Made by a program: the position numbers and the translations under genes. The notes under the pieces were generated by a model. It saw nothing but the letters and a program-made list of their open reading frames with translations. It had not been told where the DNA came from and did no database searches. A stretch of DNA of 64,000 nucleotides from positions 372,001-436,000 of the forward strand of contig CANKYI010000001.1 in NCBI GenBank assembly GCA_947488085.1. Reading direction: 5' to 3'. This document shows positions 63,262-64,000 of the stretch, piece after piece. How positions within the stretch are numbered: the stretch's first letter is position 1; each line of letters starts with the position of its first letter. The stretch comes from an uncultured Erythrobacter sp. GTDB taxonomy: Bacteria > Pseudomonadota > Alphaproteobacteria > Sphingomonadales > Sphingomonadaceae.

Positions 63262-64000
63262 TTACGGTTTTCCGCCCATAAACTTTGTGCGCTTCTTGCC
63301 ATAGCGGGTCTTGCGTGTGCCGGGTCTGCCTGCGTCTGAGCGGCCCACTTTGGGCGCTTTCTTCTCCTGATCGGGTAGGCCCAGCTCGTCATTTTCCAAG
63401 CGCCGGATTTCATCGCGCAATCGGCCGGCTTCCTCAAATTCGAGGTTCGCTGCGGCATCGCGCATACGTTTTTCGAGGTCTTCGATATAGCTGCGCAGAT
63501 TGTGGCCAACCATGTTGTTGACCTCTTCATCGCCAGTATCGACCGTGACCCCGTCTTGAGATGCGGTGTGCGCAACAATATCGGCAATATCGCGCTTGAT
63601 TGTCGTGGGCGTGATCCCGTGTTCTTTGTTGTATGCTTCCTGCTTTTCGCGGCGGCGATCAGTTTCGGCCATGGCGCGTTCCATACTGCCGGTGATGCGG
63701 TCAGCATAAAGGATGACGCGTCCATCGACGTTGCGCGCCGCGCGGCCGATGGTTTGAACCAGTGAGGTTTCGGAGCGCAAGAAACCTTCCTTGTCCGCAT
63801 CCAGAATGCACACCAGCCCGCATTCGGGAATGTCGAGGCCTTCACGCAGTAAGTTGATCCCGACGAGCACATCATAAACGCCCATGCGCAAATCGCGGAT
63901 CAGTTCAATCCGCTCCAGCGTTTCAACATCCGAATGCATGTAGCGTACGCGCACGCCAGCCTCGTGCATAAATTCGGTGAGGTCTTCGGCCATTCGCTTG
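63262..64000 (-). CDS. uvrB: Excinuclease ABC subunit B (C-terminal part; 5' end outside window)
   Basis: Helicase-like damage-recognition subunit of nucleotide excision repair. The frame is open through the window end, continuing as ...[10 protein letters not shown]. Visible are [13 protein letters not shown] (motif IV), [17 protein letters not shown] (motif V), the arginine-finger motif QTIGRAARN (VI), and the C-terminal UVR motif [27 protein letters not shown] that contacts UvrC. A basic tail ([19 protein letters not shown]) ends the protein. About 245 residues of the usual 700 or so are in the window. The 92 bp to the next gene are unremarkable. Confidence 0.97.
   Translation of the reverse strand, partial: KRMAEDLTEFMHEAGVRVRYMHSDVETLERIELIRDLRMGVYDVLVGINLLREGLDIPECGLVCILDADKEGFLRSETSLVQTIGRAARNVDGRVILYADRITGSMERAMAETDRRREKQEAYNKEHGITPTTIKRDIADIVAHTASQDGVTVDTGDEEVNNMVGHNLRSYIEDLEKRMRDAAANLEFEEAGRLRDEIRRLENDELGLPDQEKKAPKVGRSDAGRPGTRKTRYGKKRTKFMGGKP

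Overview
The window looks like a chromosomal segment of a marine alphaproteobacterium of the Sphingomonadales, most likely Erythrobacteraceae (an inference). The reasons are moderately high G+C, the housekeeping order flippase-gpsA-tsaD / hemC-hemD-Mic60-like, sphingomonad-style protein sequences such as a VVVTGSRI motif, an alternative oxidase, and two alginate lyases. No tRNA, rRNA, insertion sequence, integrase or CRISPR array was seen. The first gene runs off the left edge and uvrB runs off the right edge.

Layout. (1) 1-16.6 kb is a surface and alginate region: the C-terminal 2,860 residues of a giant glycine-rich autotransporter, a lipoprotein PL7 alginate lyase with a discoidin-like domain, a second 1,635-residue autotransporter, and a second, convergent PL7 lyase behind a bidirectional terminator. 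(2) 16.7-17.8 kb holds glutathione-dependent formaldehyde dehydrogenase. (3) 17.8-38.7 kb is the most unusual part. It encodes an RsbW-like kinase, a secreted FecR-domain protein, an OmpA-like lipoprotein, an operon of STAS antagonist, metallo-beta-lactamase-fold hydrolase and CHASE2-PP2C phosphatase, then a tightly packed two-partner secretion operon: TpsB pore, 2,530-residue TpsA exoprotein, and a TPR-CHAT protease with an export signal. A CHASE2 adenylate cyclase and a second secreted FecR-like protein follow. (4) 38.7-48.1 kb is metabolic: DCC protein, alpha-hydroxy-acid oxidase, a succinate-semialdehyde-type dehydrogenase divergent from alanine dehydrogenase, alternative oxidase plus cupin, maleylacetoacetate isomerase plus an FAH-family hydrolase, glutaryl-CoA dehydrogenase, and a single-domain response regulator. 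(5) 48.1-64 kb is envelope and housekeeping: a helix-hairpin-helix membrane protein, a VWA lipoprotein, a flippase, gpsA, tsaD, hemC, hemD, a Mic60/mitofilin-like protein, a UbiH-family hydroxylase, DsbD, two lipoproteins and uvrB.

How the genes may work together. Regions 1 and 3 encode three very large surface proteins and two alginate lyases, which fits a bacterium that attaches to and feeds on brown-algal material. In region 3 two periplasmic CHASE2 sensors, one driving a PP2C phosphatase and the other making cAMP, bracket the secretion operon, and each lies near an exported FecR-type protein. I read this as a candidate envelope-sensing and exoprotein-secretion system in which an exported CHAT protease may act on the TpsA adhesin. 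The gene content and order are directly visible. The functional linkage is inference.
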